64,000 bases of DNA from Cannabis sativa (Eukaryota; Streptophyta; Magnoliopsida; Rosales; Cannabaceae). Below are positions 1 to 11,074 of the stretch, one piece after another. The position numbers and the translations under genes were made by a program. Position 1 is the first letter of the stretch; each line of letters opens with the position of its first letter. Location of the stretch: contig NC_083604.1 of NCBI RefSeq assembly GCF_029168945.1, positions 62,884,211 to 62,948,210 of the forward strand, written 5' to 3'. The notes beneath the pieces were generated by a model that was not told where the DNA came from, searched no databases, and was given only the letters and a program-made list of their open reading frames with translations.

Positions 1-1
1 C

Positions 2-130
2 AAAGCTGTCAATGTCCACTTTGATAGAACTCATAATTGCGTAAAAGATTTGAGTCAAGAAATTGAAAAGGTATTAGGTTTAGAAATATACCAATCTTGT
101 GATTTGTGTGAAGTGCAGCATAGTCCTTGA
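2..130 (+). CDS. Open 3' end of an unrecognised coding sequence (42 codons, partial)
   Basis: The frame starting at base 2 is open for 42 codons and ends at TGA 128-130. The peptide is mixed and protein-like, with charged stretches (HFDRTHN, SQEIEKVLG) and a CDLCEV motif near the end; it is not AT-biased junk. The start lies outside the window. It could be the last exon of a host gene or the tail of an old element, and I do not recognise the family. A T-rich, UTR-like stretch follows the stop. The call rests only on an open frame with protein-like composition. Confidence 0.3.
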   Translation, partial: KAVNVHFDRTHNCVKDLSQEIEKVLGLEIYQSCDLCEVQHSP

Positions 131-735
131 TGTTCTGAGTCTTTCTTGTTCCTTACTTCATTTTTCCCTTTCTTTCTGTTAGAGCTCCTTTGCCTTGATT
201 GACATCTGATACCGCTATAGGAATTTTACCAATATAACCTACACACAAAAGAAATTAAATAAAGTATTACTTAAGGTCAAAACTGACCTTTCACCCTGAG
301 TCAAACGACCGTTGACTCTTCCAAATGCATTGTCATTTGGTGAATACCCTTAACCCTCGAAACCCTCTTGAATTAACTCACTCACTCTTTCACACACGAA
401 TTAAATGAAACCCTAGCAAAGCTTTGAGTTTCTTCTCAAGAAACTTGAAGACTGCTAACAACCCCAAATTGAGCCTTGTGCCCTTCCCAGATCAAAACCA
501 AAACCCTTAGATCAAAAAACACAAATATATGAAATAGTAAGAGCAAGAAAAGTAAGAGAGATTGCACTAGGATTTTATAAAGGTTTCCCAAATGTTGTTG
601 GGTACATCCTCTTTCGAGCTCGCCTCAATAGCTCGATTCCACTATAAGATCTTCAAGATAAATGAGTTACAAGGTTGGATTCCAAATCACATGTAAGATT
701 AGTAATCCTTTAAGTATTTACAGTGTATTTATTCT

Positions 736-830
<95 letters not shown>

Positions 831-922
831 CTAACTCCTTCTTCTTCTTTTTTTTTATGTGTATGTGTTTCCCCCTTTGGATTGGATCTCCGAGCCCTAA
901 TCCTAGGACTCCAAGGCTTAAC
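131..922. other. Non-coding flank, possibly part of a minus-strand LTR split by element A
   Basis: No convincing gene. From about 500 to 922 the layout (A-rich stretch, short TTTATAAAGG-type motif, then a CT-rich leader) resembles the better-defined minus-strand LTR at 42408-43310. Immediately beyond element A, 11137-11145 reads TATTTATAG, a TATA box on the minus strand. This suggests that 500-922 plus 11075-11300 was one LTR into which A inserted. I could not find both ends of that LTR, so the idea is tentative. The last five bases, TTAAC, are one copy of A's target-site duplication. Confidence 0.35.
739..827. repeat. (TC)n microsatellite
   Basis: An uninterrupted TC dinucleotide run of 89 bases. 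It produces the Leu/Ser-repeat and Arg/Glu-repeat reading frames on the two strands, which are not genes. It ends 95 bases before the insertion point of element A. Confidence 0.97.
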
Positions 923-2828
923 TGTTGGGTTTTATGCCCTAAATAAAACTCTATTTCAATGTAATCCATTTTATTCAACATCAATAAAGAAACAGAAGTA
1001 TTTTTCATTCATTCGTGTATGTTTTGGTTCATCTTATCAATTGCTTGTCTATTTGATTTATAAATTCATCTGAAACCCTTTTCACATACTTGATCCTGTT
1101 TAATGTGTTGTCAACACATTGGAAAGTAAACATGACTATGTGAATAAAGTTTCCTAGATTTATCAGACACAGGGTTTTACTGAAATGATAATCTACAACA
1201 GAGTTTACTTGCATTTGGAGAAATGCTATGTTCTTTCCAGAGCATTGGTTAAAGTAAAGCTCAGGTTGGGTGCATGGAGTATGCATCGAAAGGGACCGAT
1301 ATTGAACTTTGACTTAGATTTATTAAACTTACCGTAATATCTATTCAAGTCAATATCGCCTAGTTGATCCTAGATCAAATGATCTTAATCATGTTATGAT
1401 TAGGCTCAATCTCAAGAGGTTATTCGTGTTCTTTGATTTGTTAGTTAAGCCTACTCTTGGGTCAGGGTGATACGTACATTTTGGGAACACGGTAGTGCAA
1501 TTGAGTGGGAGCGCTAACATAAACATGGAATCTATAGCTTCTATCTGGCGAATAGTAAGTAAAGGATGATCTCTTTCGAGCTTGACCAAACGAAAATAAA
1601 TGGTGGAGTACTCATTTCACATAAGCTAAAATATCATTTATACGGGATTAAGTGTTTTAAGGATAAAATACATTGTAGGGTGTAACGGTAATTTAATCCC
1701 TTTACAGTGTAGATCATTCATATAGAGGATCATTGATCAAATTAGGATTATAACAATGGATAAATAATGATGTGTCTATATGGTGGAACATATAGAGCAT
1801 GCTATATACTGAGAGTGTAATTCTAAGTTCTATGCGTGGATTCAACGAAGAATTAATAAGTCAGTAAATTTAGGTTATAAATTCTTGATCTGCTTATTGG
1901 AAGCTAAATTATATAGACCCACAGTCCCCCCACTAGTTGAGATAATATTGCTTGTAAGACTCATATAATTGGTTTTGATTAATCAATTATAATTCTCAAT
2001 TTAGACTATGTCTATTTGTGAATTTTTCACTAAGTAAGGGCGAAATTGTAAAGAAAGAGTTTTAGGGGCATATTTGTTAATTATGATACTTTGTATGGTT
2101 CAATTAATAAATATGATAAATGACAATATTATTTAATAATTATTTATAGTTATTAAATAGTTAGAATTGGCATTTAAATGGTTGAATTTGAAAATTGGCG
2201 TTTTTGAGAAAATGAGATGCAGAAATGGTAAAACTGCAAAATTGCAAAAAGTGAGGCCCAAATCCATATTTCCTAGGCCGGCCACTTTTATAGGGTTTAT
2301 CATCTGATATTTTCATTATTTTAATGCCAAATAATTCAAACCTAACCCTAGTGGAATGCTATAAATAGATAGTGAAGGCTTCAGGAAATTTACACTTAAC
2401 TTTCACACTTTCATTCAGAGAAAAACTTGAGCCTTCTCTTTCTAAAACCCTAGCCGCCACTTTAAACTCTCTTCTTCCCTCTTGAATTTCGAACCACTTA
2501 GTGATTAGAGTAGTGCCCACACACAGCAAGTGATACCTCAATCACAGTGAGGAAGATCGTGAAGAAAGACATTCAACAAGAAGGAGTTTCAGCACTAAAG
2601 AAGGAGAGAAAGAGATCCAGGTTCAGATCTTGATTATACTCTGCGACAGAAAGGATACAAGGGTTAGAGATCTGAATGGAAGGAGACATTTAATTCCGCT
2701 GCACCCAATGTAAGGTTTCTAATACTTTATATGTGTTTATTTCATAATCGTTTTAGAAGTTCATATTTAGGGTGTTAATCAACATACTTGTGAGTAGATC
2801 TAAGATCCTGGTAAAATAATTTCCAACA
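923..2828 (+). repeat. Element A 5' LTR
   Basis: 1906 bp, TGTTGGG...CCAACA. It matches the LTRs at 9164-11069, 16417-18306, 22361-24249 and 30650-32543 along its length. It contains a TATA box at 2360-2367 about 470 bp before its end. Two antisense frames of 60-100 codons recur in the sister LTRs but look like fossils of shared ancestry, not genes. Confidence 0.95.
2360..2367 (+). promoter_or_regulatory. LTR promoter TATA box (element A)
   Basis: TATAAATA in the context GCTATAAATAGATAGTG. The same motif in the same context occurs in all five LTRs of the family (10601-10608, 17839-17846, from 23785, 32079-32086). It lies in the 3' third of the LTR, as expected for the U3 promoter of a plant copia element. 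Confidence 0.75.
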
Positions 2829-2830
2829 AC

Positions 2831-2847
2831 TGGCCTCAGAGCCATGG
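2831..2847 (+). other. Primer-binding site, altered (element A)
   Basis: Two bases after the LTR the sequence reads TGGCCTCAGAGCCATGG. The usual plant initiator-Met site is TGGTATCAGAGC, so TA is replaced by CC at the fourth and fifth positions. Element B has the same change (18309-18325), while C has the standard bases (24252-24268). Confidence 0.8.
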
Positions 2848-3098
2848 TAATTGATTTGCTTGCAAGAAATTTGCACTTAAAACGATTTGTTTGTGTTTTG
2901 GATGGTATCATATTGTTTTGAGTGTTGTTTGATGATTGATTGATGTTTGTGATTTTTTGTGAAAAATAATTGAATATATGCTTCTGGAATTATTTTTATT
3001 GGATAGTATGGAAAAAATTAAGCAGTTTACTTTTTTATAGAACTCAATTTCGATTTAATTTGAATTAGTTATGATTTTTTGAAGTTTTGAAAAATAGC

Positions 3099-3326
3099 AT
3101 GTGACATCACTCACCCACGCGCGCGGGATTCCCTTGTTTCTCGGTCGTGTGCGGGTTCGGACAGCCCCTTGTCCGAGATTTCTCAGTCTAAAGGCACCGT
3201 GTGTGCCTGGGGCTGGGCTACGCACGCGTACATGCTGCTAGCAGCATCCGTGGGCGTGTCTTTCAGCCCATTCCGCCCGTTTGCATGCCTAGGATGGTAT
3301 GCATTGCATACCGTCCGTACTGCATG
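3099..3326 (+). repeat. GC-rich variable cassette in the leader of element A
   Basis: About 230 bp of strongly GC-rich DNA within an otherwise AT-rich leader, starting near the CACGCGCGCGGG run and ending where the family-wide T-rich block resumes. It includes the perfect palindrome GCTGCTAGCAGC at 3234-3245. The equivalent intervals in B (18572-18757) and C (24516-24580) have different length and sequence, although the flanks align closely. The 74-codon frame at 3169 lies mostly in it and shows no recognisable domain. Confidence 0.7.
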
Positions 3327-5980
3327 CATTTTTTTCGTTTTTCTTCGATATTTCATGCTATTTCATGGAATTAACTTCCGATTTTTTGTGTAATTTTGTA
3401 TTTTAATTTTTACTTTTCAATTTTCAAATCTAATATCAGAAATAAATTAATTTGAATTTTTTAAATTTTATTTTAGATATTAGTGTAATTTGAATTTGAA
3501 AACAAGTAAATATCTATCTTTTTGCTTGATTTTATATCTTATTTTTAAATTTGATTATTTTATCTTATCTTTTAAATTTAAAGGTCAGATATTAAATATT
3601 TTTTTAAATTAATTTTTTTTAAATAATTTGACCTTATTTAAATTTAAAATAAGATAACTATAATCATATAATTTTAAATAGAAGTAAGATATTTTGCTAA
3701 CTTTTAAATTTTTTTATTTTATTTATTTAAATTAAATCATAAAATCTGAAAAAGATATTTATTTATCTTTTTTTTATTATTTTATTGAATATTTAATTTA
3801 TAAAATAACATTAAATTTTTAAAAGTGGTTAGCAAATTTTGAAATGACATTTAGGTTAGTTTAAACCTAATTTTTTAAAATTGTAGGTTTAATTTTAAAT
3901 ATTATTAATTTCGAAATATATATATTTTATTTTTTTTAATTCGAAAATAAATATATTTTTTTTATTTAATTATTTTTCGAAATTTAATTATTTCAAAATT
4001 AAATAAATCCTACATCCAACTATCCAGCTAATCTTGTTGCAAGAGTATGTGTTTTAGCTTGTTTGTAAGTTTTATAAAATCTATTATTGCTTGATTGCAA
4101 ATAGCCATGGTTAACTTGTTGACAGATCCAATGATCGGATTTTAACTCATGGTTCCATTGGTCACGTAAATAATTTGTAACATGATCGGATTTTACAATC
4201 TTCTTTCGTCTGTGTATGACCTAGCAACATGATAGGATCCATCCAAATGTGTGTCTGTGTGAGCCTATAAGTTTAATTTTGTTATAGATGCATATAGGTT
4301 GTTGTTGCTAAATAAAATATCATAGTTTTTGATAGATTTTATTTAGGCCCATTTAGTTTTTGGGCCTATTCAATTAATAACAGTTATTCATTTTAAGGTT
4401 AAATTCCTCTCTTTTGGGCCTTGTGTGAGACTTGCGAGCCATAGAAGTGGGTACGACATACTGAACCCAGCACCCCCTCACATGAACTACCCCAATTGTG
4501 AAGGCCCATTTGCCTAATTTGAATAACTGTACTAGGTTAATTAAATTAGTTTAACCTAATAAAATTGATTAGCAACATAATTAATTTCATTTATTTTGAA
4601 ATTAATTTAAGAAAACCATAGTTTAAAGAATTTTATTCTAAGCTAAACTATATGTATTTTCTTGTCTTTAATTAAATATAGAATTATAACCAACTAGATT
4701 CTTTCTGAAGCTTAATTTAAATTTTTCATTAAATATTCCTATTTAAGTTGAAAATTAGTTATCTCTAACTAATCAACTTAAATCTGAATATCTTTTGAAT
4801 TTCAAATTTCAAAATTAAGTTGAGAAATTTTAGGAATTGGTTATTAAGATTCTTTAGATATTTTTTAAGTTGATATTTTTTCAAATATTAACTTATAATG
4901 GAATATTTTCAAATTAAGTGGTTACAACTTAATTTTTGATATTTAGTTAAATTTAAATTTAAAAATATTTAAGTTCTAGATTTTTTCTGATACAACTTAA
5001 ATTAGATATTTTTTCAAATTTTGTGGAAAATATACTTAGTCAAATAAGATATTTTCTAGATAGTTATTTCTAGACTACTTATTATTTCTAATATTAAATA
5101 GGAAAATATTATACATTGTGAAATTAATTATTTAAATAATTAATTTTGGTACAAGTTTTTTTAAGTATATTTTTTCCTAGTATTAAACTAGAGATTAATA
5201 ATTAAGTGTTCTCTACACTTAATTATTTATTTCTTGAATTTAATACATTTAATTAAATTGAAAACTAAATATCTAAGTTGATTTTCATCATGATACTTAA
5301 ATATTTCTTTTTCATGACACTTAATTAAATAGAAAATTATTTTTAGTTGAAATTTATTTTTTCAACTTAAATTTAAATAATTTTCAAAATATATATATTT
5401 TCTTTATTTTATTAATCAATTTTCGAAATTGCATTTCATAATGCAAGATGATTTTGAATTTATCTTGAAAAATAGATTAAGTTCTAAATTAATTATTTAT
5501 TTTAATTAATTCTTGGACCAACTTAAATCAATGATTTTTCATTTATTGATTAATTTAAAATAAATGAATTAAAGTATATTATTAGAAATTGAATAAATTA
5601 GTCAAAGGAAAATCTAGATAGGTGATATTTTTGCTTGAAGTATTTTTTTAAGTAATTATTATTTAAGTATTTCGAAAATATAAAGTTTTTATACTTTTTT
5701 TTTCAAAATACAATAAATATATTCTCATGAAAATTTATTTTGAGTTGCAAATTAATTTAAATTAATACAACTTAAATAATTTTCTTAATATTTATATATC
5801 AAAATTACTACTGAGATGGAAATAATTCAATTTATTTCAATAACCATCTAAGTATAATTTTATAAATATTAAATTAAATTCTAATTTATAATTTTAATTC
5901 TAAATTCGATATTGAATGAATATATTTTATTATAAATAATGAAAATACATTTTAAAGAATGAGCTTTATTATTATTAAGA
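3327..5980 (+). other. AT-rich interior of element A with no coding capacity
   Basis: About 2.6 kb of very AT-rich DNA made of short homopolymer and TTAAT-type strings, with no open frame of note. The position is where a copia gag would lie, but no zinc knuckle or gag motif is visible. It aligns with 18758-21410 in B and 24581-27480 in C, so it is a conserved part of the family and not a late insertion. Confidence 0.8.
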
Positions 5981-5986
5981 TATTCG

Positions 5987-6790
5987 ATCTCCATTGTTGG
6001 TTTTACATAGCGTTTGTTTTAGTGAGTAATCTTCCCTAATGGAGGAACGTTCATTACTAAGTTCGCACCGTTTAATCTCGAAAGATAAGTAGCTTTGTAA
6101 GTGTTTTATATGGTATGGATCACCCTAATGGTGGCGACTGTATTTGACTTACAAAATATGAAACAAATGTAGAAGCTCATAAGATAGAATAGCCTTGACT
6201 CTCGCCTAAACGGGACAACGCTGGATTCCAATCTTGATCGAATAAAAGGTTGCTAGAATGTTTAACATTTTAGATGAGCTAACAACTCTATTCAATGGAT
6301 GGTAGCTTTGACTCTCGCCTAAACGGGACACTGATATCAGTTTGTTGAAAACCTTGGAAATTATTTAGGATTTTATGTTTTAGTATTTTCACTTGTCATT
6401 CCTACTTGCTATATGTTTAATAATTTCTGAATTGTGTATGAATTTATATTGAACCATGTTATTTTCTGTTATTAAATTGTAGTTTAATTTTGAATCTTCA
6501 TTGTTGGTCTAACTTGGTTTGTTTTTCTAATGAGATAAATCCCTAATGGATTTTCACCATTAGACATACATAATAGTGTTAGATCTTGAAAGATAAATAT
6601 TGTATATGCAACATCTAGATGTTCATCAATTGATGACACCTTAGACTAGTATTTTTATAATATGAAACAAGAAGATTGTATAAATAAGATTACTTTGACT
6701 CTCGCTAATCGAAGCATCGTTGGATTCTTATTTATAAACGAAATTATCCTAATTCCTCTTAGCTTATTCATTTCGAATTAGCTCAATAAC
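5987..6790 (+). repeat. Ancient ~500-bp direct duplication in the leader (element A)
   Basis: The block from 5987 (ATCTCCATTGTTGGTTTTAC) recurs in diverged form from 6494 (ATCTTCATTGTTGGTCTAAC). Shared landmarks in the same order are CCCTAATGGA, GAAAGATAA, TATGAAACAA, TTGACTCTCGC and a GGATTC block; the offset is 499-507 bp. Within the first unit a 22-base motif occurs twice (6195-6216 and 6308-6329). The same arrangement is present in B (from 21417) and C (from 27478). Confidence 0.75.
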
Positions 6791-7149
6791 ATATCATTGG
6801 ATGAATGGTCTATATATCATTTCATGTCATTTTATTTTTTCTCTTCAAAAAATAAATGACACATATGATTATAATCCCGAAATTCTATTCCACAATGATA
6901 TAAGTCCTCAATCTTAGAAATCTCCTACTTGTATGGGCAAATCAGACTTAGAGTTAAATTAGTAGTGGTGGTCCAAGATAGAATTACTCATTATATTTGG
7001 TATAAATTTAAGTCTTTGACTTTAATTTTAGATTCCAAATAGAAATTTTCTTATATTTCTATTTCCAAAATACAATACAGTTACACTTTCACAAGTGTTT
7101 AATATCCATCTTCTATTAATGGATTCAAAAAACTTTATATTAAAGTATG

Positions 7150-8880
7150 GAATATGAGTTTAATATTCTGTGACCAGGATCCACTTGCACTATTCTATGA
7201 ACTCATTGAAGTGACTAAACCTAAGTCAAAAAGACACAACCACATTTTTATTAATCTATGGCATTTGTATCTTGTTCATAGTGGTTTTGACAAGATAAAT
7301 CTCTGCAAAGAGTTAATATGTCTATATCCACTGAAAGTTGTTCATCTCATTCGTAGATGGATGTACATTCAGGAGTGAATATGAGTTTTTCGTAGTATTC
7401 TTAAAATGATAACTCTAGATTATACCTTATGCAAAGAAATTTGAAATGTTTGAAAAATTTCTGATTTCTAGCAATGGTGGAACACTATTAAGGTAAGTGG
7501 TTAAAGATCTTGCGAACTGATAGGGGTGGAGAAATAGTTAGTAGATATGCAGTTCAAAGATCATTAAATTGATTTTTGAATTATATCCAAACTTACCTCC
7601 CCAGAAATTTCGATTTGCATATTGATGATTAGTTACTCGTCGTTGCCTAAATCCTTCTATGGTAATACTTTTTCAAAATGATGTAATGGTTGTATACTTA
7701 ATGTAAATCATTACTAGATTCATGGATGACCTAATCAAAATCTTAAGAAAAGCTAGAACTATTAACCATGGTTTGTTAGCTATTCTAAGTGATTAGGGGT
7801 GGACCATCCCATAGTCAATAGATAAGAAAGTGTTTGTTTAAACAAATACTACTTTTCTAAGAAAATGACTAAGTTTGAAAAGTAGCAAATAAAGGAGATA
7901 TTTTTTCTTGATTCCAAAAGTGTTCTATCATCTTATTTGACATATGATGATCCCACTGCCTCTGTTGTCTTGTCACAACCGAAGAGATCAATACCATTTA
8001 GTTTTCTTAGACATAATTCACGGTACCTTGTTGTAGTGGGAGAGTTTCTAGGAACTTCACTTCTTATGACTTGGCAGACACTAGTGATGCAAATCCATTG
8101 TGAGTTTAAACAAGTAATGGATTGTTAAGATAAGAAACAAAGAAGAAAAGCCAATAGAACTATGGTTTAATCCATTCACATGGAGTAACCTAAACTTTCT
8201 ATCACAAGGACATAAAAGGAAGTTTCGTGTATAAATCTATTCAATGGACTTAACAAAACTTCTTGTTCCTAGTATTATAGGTTTGAGTTTATCTAAACCT
8301 ATGGCTTGTGGTATACCTGGTAATTACTTACTCTAATGCAAGCAACTTACTTTAGTAAGATGCTGAAGCATTTTCTTTCTAATGACAATCTATAGAAGCT
8401 TCTTGACTTCTAGGCATAGATTTTATTTATCTAAGGAAAAGTCTTAACTATTCCAAAAAAAGATAAAGTCCTGAAAGAATTTCTTAAATCAACAGTGAGA
8501 GGTCTCAGATATATTTTAGTATGCCTTAGACCAGACACCTGCTGTTGAGTGGGAGTAATGAGTAGGTATCAGATTAATCCAGGAGAAGAACATTGGAAGA
8601 CAATCAAGTAAATCTTAAGATTAAGAAGAGGAACTATATGTTAGTAAATAAGGGTGTATTTAAAACTCTTAGACTACATCACATCAGATTTCGAGATTTG
8701 CCTTTGTGCTAGAAAATCTTTCTGATAAGATAGTGATTACTCTGGGGGTGTAATAGTGATTTTGGAGAAGTGTAAAAACATATCTGAAGTCTCTAGGTCT
8801 ACCAGAAATGGACTGAATGTTAAAGTTGCAGCAAAGGTACTTATTCGGTCTAAGGAAAGTTCTATACATTTTTGGCACCA
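7150..8880 (+). pseudogene. Decayed copia pol of element A (GAG-pre-integrase, integrase, RT, RNase H remnants)
   Basis: Copia landmarks can be read in order across frame breaks. 7240-7330 gives LWHLYLVHSGFDKINLCKEL, the GAG-pre-integrase region. 7501-7533 gives LKILRTDRGGE, matching the integrase block around the second catalytic Asp. Near 8240-8280 a frame-broken match to the RT block KSIYGLKQASRSW is seen. 8505-8620 gives a match to the RT-RNase H junction (RYQINPGEEHW). That last stretch has stops at 8546-8548 and 8609-8611. None of the enzymes could be made. Assignment to Ty1/copia follows from the motif order; the lineage is not settled. Confidence 0.75.
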
Positions 8881-9152
8881 TTCCAAATTGCCTAAACTAC
8901 TAGTGTTATTTCTTGATTAACCAAAAGTAGTTGCCAAAGGTATAGAATCAGTATCCCAAAAAGAGTAGACATATAGAGAGGAATTTCACATTATCAATGA
9001 TTTTGTGATTAAGGAAGAGTAATGGTGGAGAAAAGGTTGTGTTTAATTCAACCTTTCAGATCCTATTACGAGGAGTTTACTACTACTACACTTGATTTGT
9101 ATATCAAGGTGTTGAGATTATTTGAAATGCACTTTTTGTTTTATATTAGTGC

Positions 9153-9163
9153 AAGTGGGAGTT
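9153..9163 (+). other. Polypurine tract of element A
   Basis: AAGTGGGAGTT lies immediately before the 3' LTR start at 9164, the place and composition of a plus-strand primer. The same tract precedes C's 3' LTR at 30639-30649. Confidence 0.7.
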
Positions 9164-11069
9164 TGTTGGGTTTATGCCCTAAATAAAACTTCATTTCAAT
9201 GTAATCCATTTTATTCAACATCAATAAAGAAACAGAAGTATTTTTCATTCATTTGTGTATGTTTTGGTTCATCTTATCAATTGCTTGTCTATTTGATTTA
9301 TAAATTCATCTGAAACCCTTTTCACATACTTGATCCTGTTTATTGTGTTGTCAACACATTGGAAAGTAAAGATGACTATGTGAATAAAGTTTCCTAGATT
9401 TATCAGACACAGGGTTTTACTGATATGATAATCTACAACAGAGTTTACTTGCATTTGGAGAAATGTTATGTTCTTTCCAGAGCATTGGTTAAAGTAAAGC
9501 TCGGGTTGGGTGCATGGAGTATGCATCGAAAGGGACCGATATTGAACTTTGACTTAGATTTATTAAACTTACCGTAATATCTATTCAAGTCAATATCGCC
9601 TAGTTGATCCTAGATCAAATGATCTTAATCCTGTTATGATTAGGCTCAATCTCAAGAGGTTATTCGTGTTCTTTGATTTGTTAGTTAAGCCTACTTTTGG
9701 GTCAGGGTGATACGTACATTTTGGGAACACGGTAGTGCAATTGAGTGGGAGCGCTAACATAAACATGGAATCTATAGCTTCTATCTGGCGAATAGTAAGT
9801 AAAGGATGATCTCCTTCGAGCTTGACCAAACGAAAATAAATGGTGGAGTACTCATTTCACATAAGCTGAAATATCATTTATACGGGGTTAAGTGTTTTAA
9901 GGATAAAATACATTGTAAGGTGTAACGGTAATCTAATCCCTTTACAGTGTAGATCATTCATATAGAGGATCATTGATCAAATTAGGATTATAACAATGGA
10001 TAACTAATGATATGTCTATATGGTGGAACATATAGAGCATTCTATATGCTGAGAGTGCAATTCTAAGTTCTATGCGTGGATTCAACAAAAAATTAATAAG
10101 TCAGTAAATTTAGGTTATAAATTCTTGATCTGCTTATTGGAAGCTAAATTATATAGACCCATGGTCCCCCCACTAGTTGAGATAATATTGCTTGTAAGAC
10201 TCATATAATTGGTTTTGATTAATCAATTATAATTCTCAATTTAGACTATGTCTCTTTGTGAATTTTTCACTAAGTAAGGGCGAAATTGTAAAAAAAAGAG
10301 TTTTAGGGGCATATTTGTTAATTATGATACTTTGTATGGTTCAATTAATAAATATGATAAATGACAATATTATTTAATAATTTTTTATAGTTATTAAATA
10401 GTTAGAATTGGCATTTAAATGGTTGAATTTGAAAATTGGCGTTTTTGAGAAAATGAGATGCAGAAATGATAAAACTGCAAAATTGTAAAAAGTGAGGCCC
10501 AAATCCATATTGCCTAGGCCGGCCACTTTTGTAGGGTTTATCATCTGATATTTTCATTATTTTAATGGCAAATAATTCAAAGCTAACCCTAGTGGAATGC
10601 TATAAATAGATAGTGAAGGCTTCAGGAAATTTACACTTAACTTTCACACTTTCATTCAGAGAAAAACCTGAGCCTTCTCTTTCTAAAACCCTAGCCGCCA
10701 CTTTAAACTCTCTTCTTCCCTCTTGAATTTCGAACCACTTAGTGATTAGAGTAGTGCCCACACACAACAAGTGATACCTCAATCATAGTGAGGAAGATCG
10801 TGAAGAAAGACATTCAACAAGAAGGAGTTTCAGCACTAAAGAAGGAGAGAAAGAGATCCAGGTTCAGATCTTGATAATACTCTACGACAGAAAGGATACA
10901 AGGGTTAGAGATCTGAACGGAAGGAGACATTTAATTCCGCTGCACCCAATGTAAGGTTTCTAATACTTTATATGTGTTTATTTCATAATCGTTTTAGAAG
11001 TTCATATTTAGGGTGTTAATCAACATACTTGTGAGTAGATCTAAGATCCTGGTAAAATAATTTCCAACA
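9164..11069 (+). repeat. Element A 3' LTR
   Basis: 1906 bp, TGTTGGG...CCAACA, the same length as the 5' copy, with scattered single-base differences. It is followed by the second TTAAC duplication copy at 11070-11074. Confidence 0.95.
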
Positions 11070-11074
11070 TTAAC

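Larger units (their letters stand above)
923..11069 (+). mobile_element. Element A: complete non-autonomous copia-derived LTR retrotransposon
   Basis: Two 1906-bp LTRs (923-2828 and 9164-11069) flank a 6.3-kb interior. The LTRs begin TGTTGGG and end CCAACA, and the whole is bracketed by the 5-bp duplication TTAAC (918-922 and 11070-11074). An initiator-Met-type primer site follows the left LTR and a polypurine tract precedes the right one. No intact gag or pol frame exists; only decayed copia pol is recognisable at 7150-8880. The two LTRs differ by a few tens of scattered changes by eye, so the insertion is not brand new. Elements B and C are the same family. Confidence 0.95.

Noticed and set aside
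662..1073. Overlapping frames of 94-116 codons across the (TC)n tract on both strands
   Set aside because: They are Leu/Ser or Arg/Glu repeats produced by a dinucleotide microsatellite and run into LTR sequence; no protein family fits.
1029..1589. Antisense frames (about 85 and 66-88 codons) recurring in all five copia-family LTRs, suggesting a conserved antisense protein
   Set aside because: The LTRs are close relatives, so a shared open frame is expected without selection. One copy is shortened by a stop (1389-1589), another has a changed end (22462-22773), and no start context, domain or codon pattern supports coding.
3169..3393. 74-codon frame in the GC cassette of element A as a small gene
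   Set aside because: The frame is absent from B and C, where the cassette differs, and it continues into the T-rich flank. High GC removes stops by chance.
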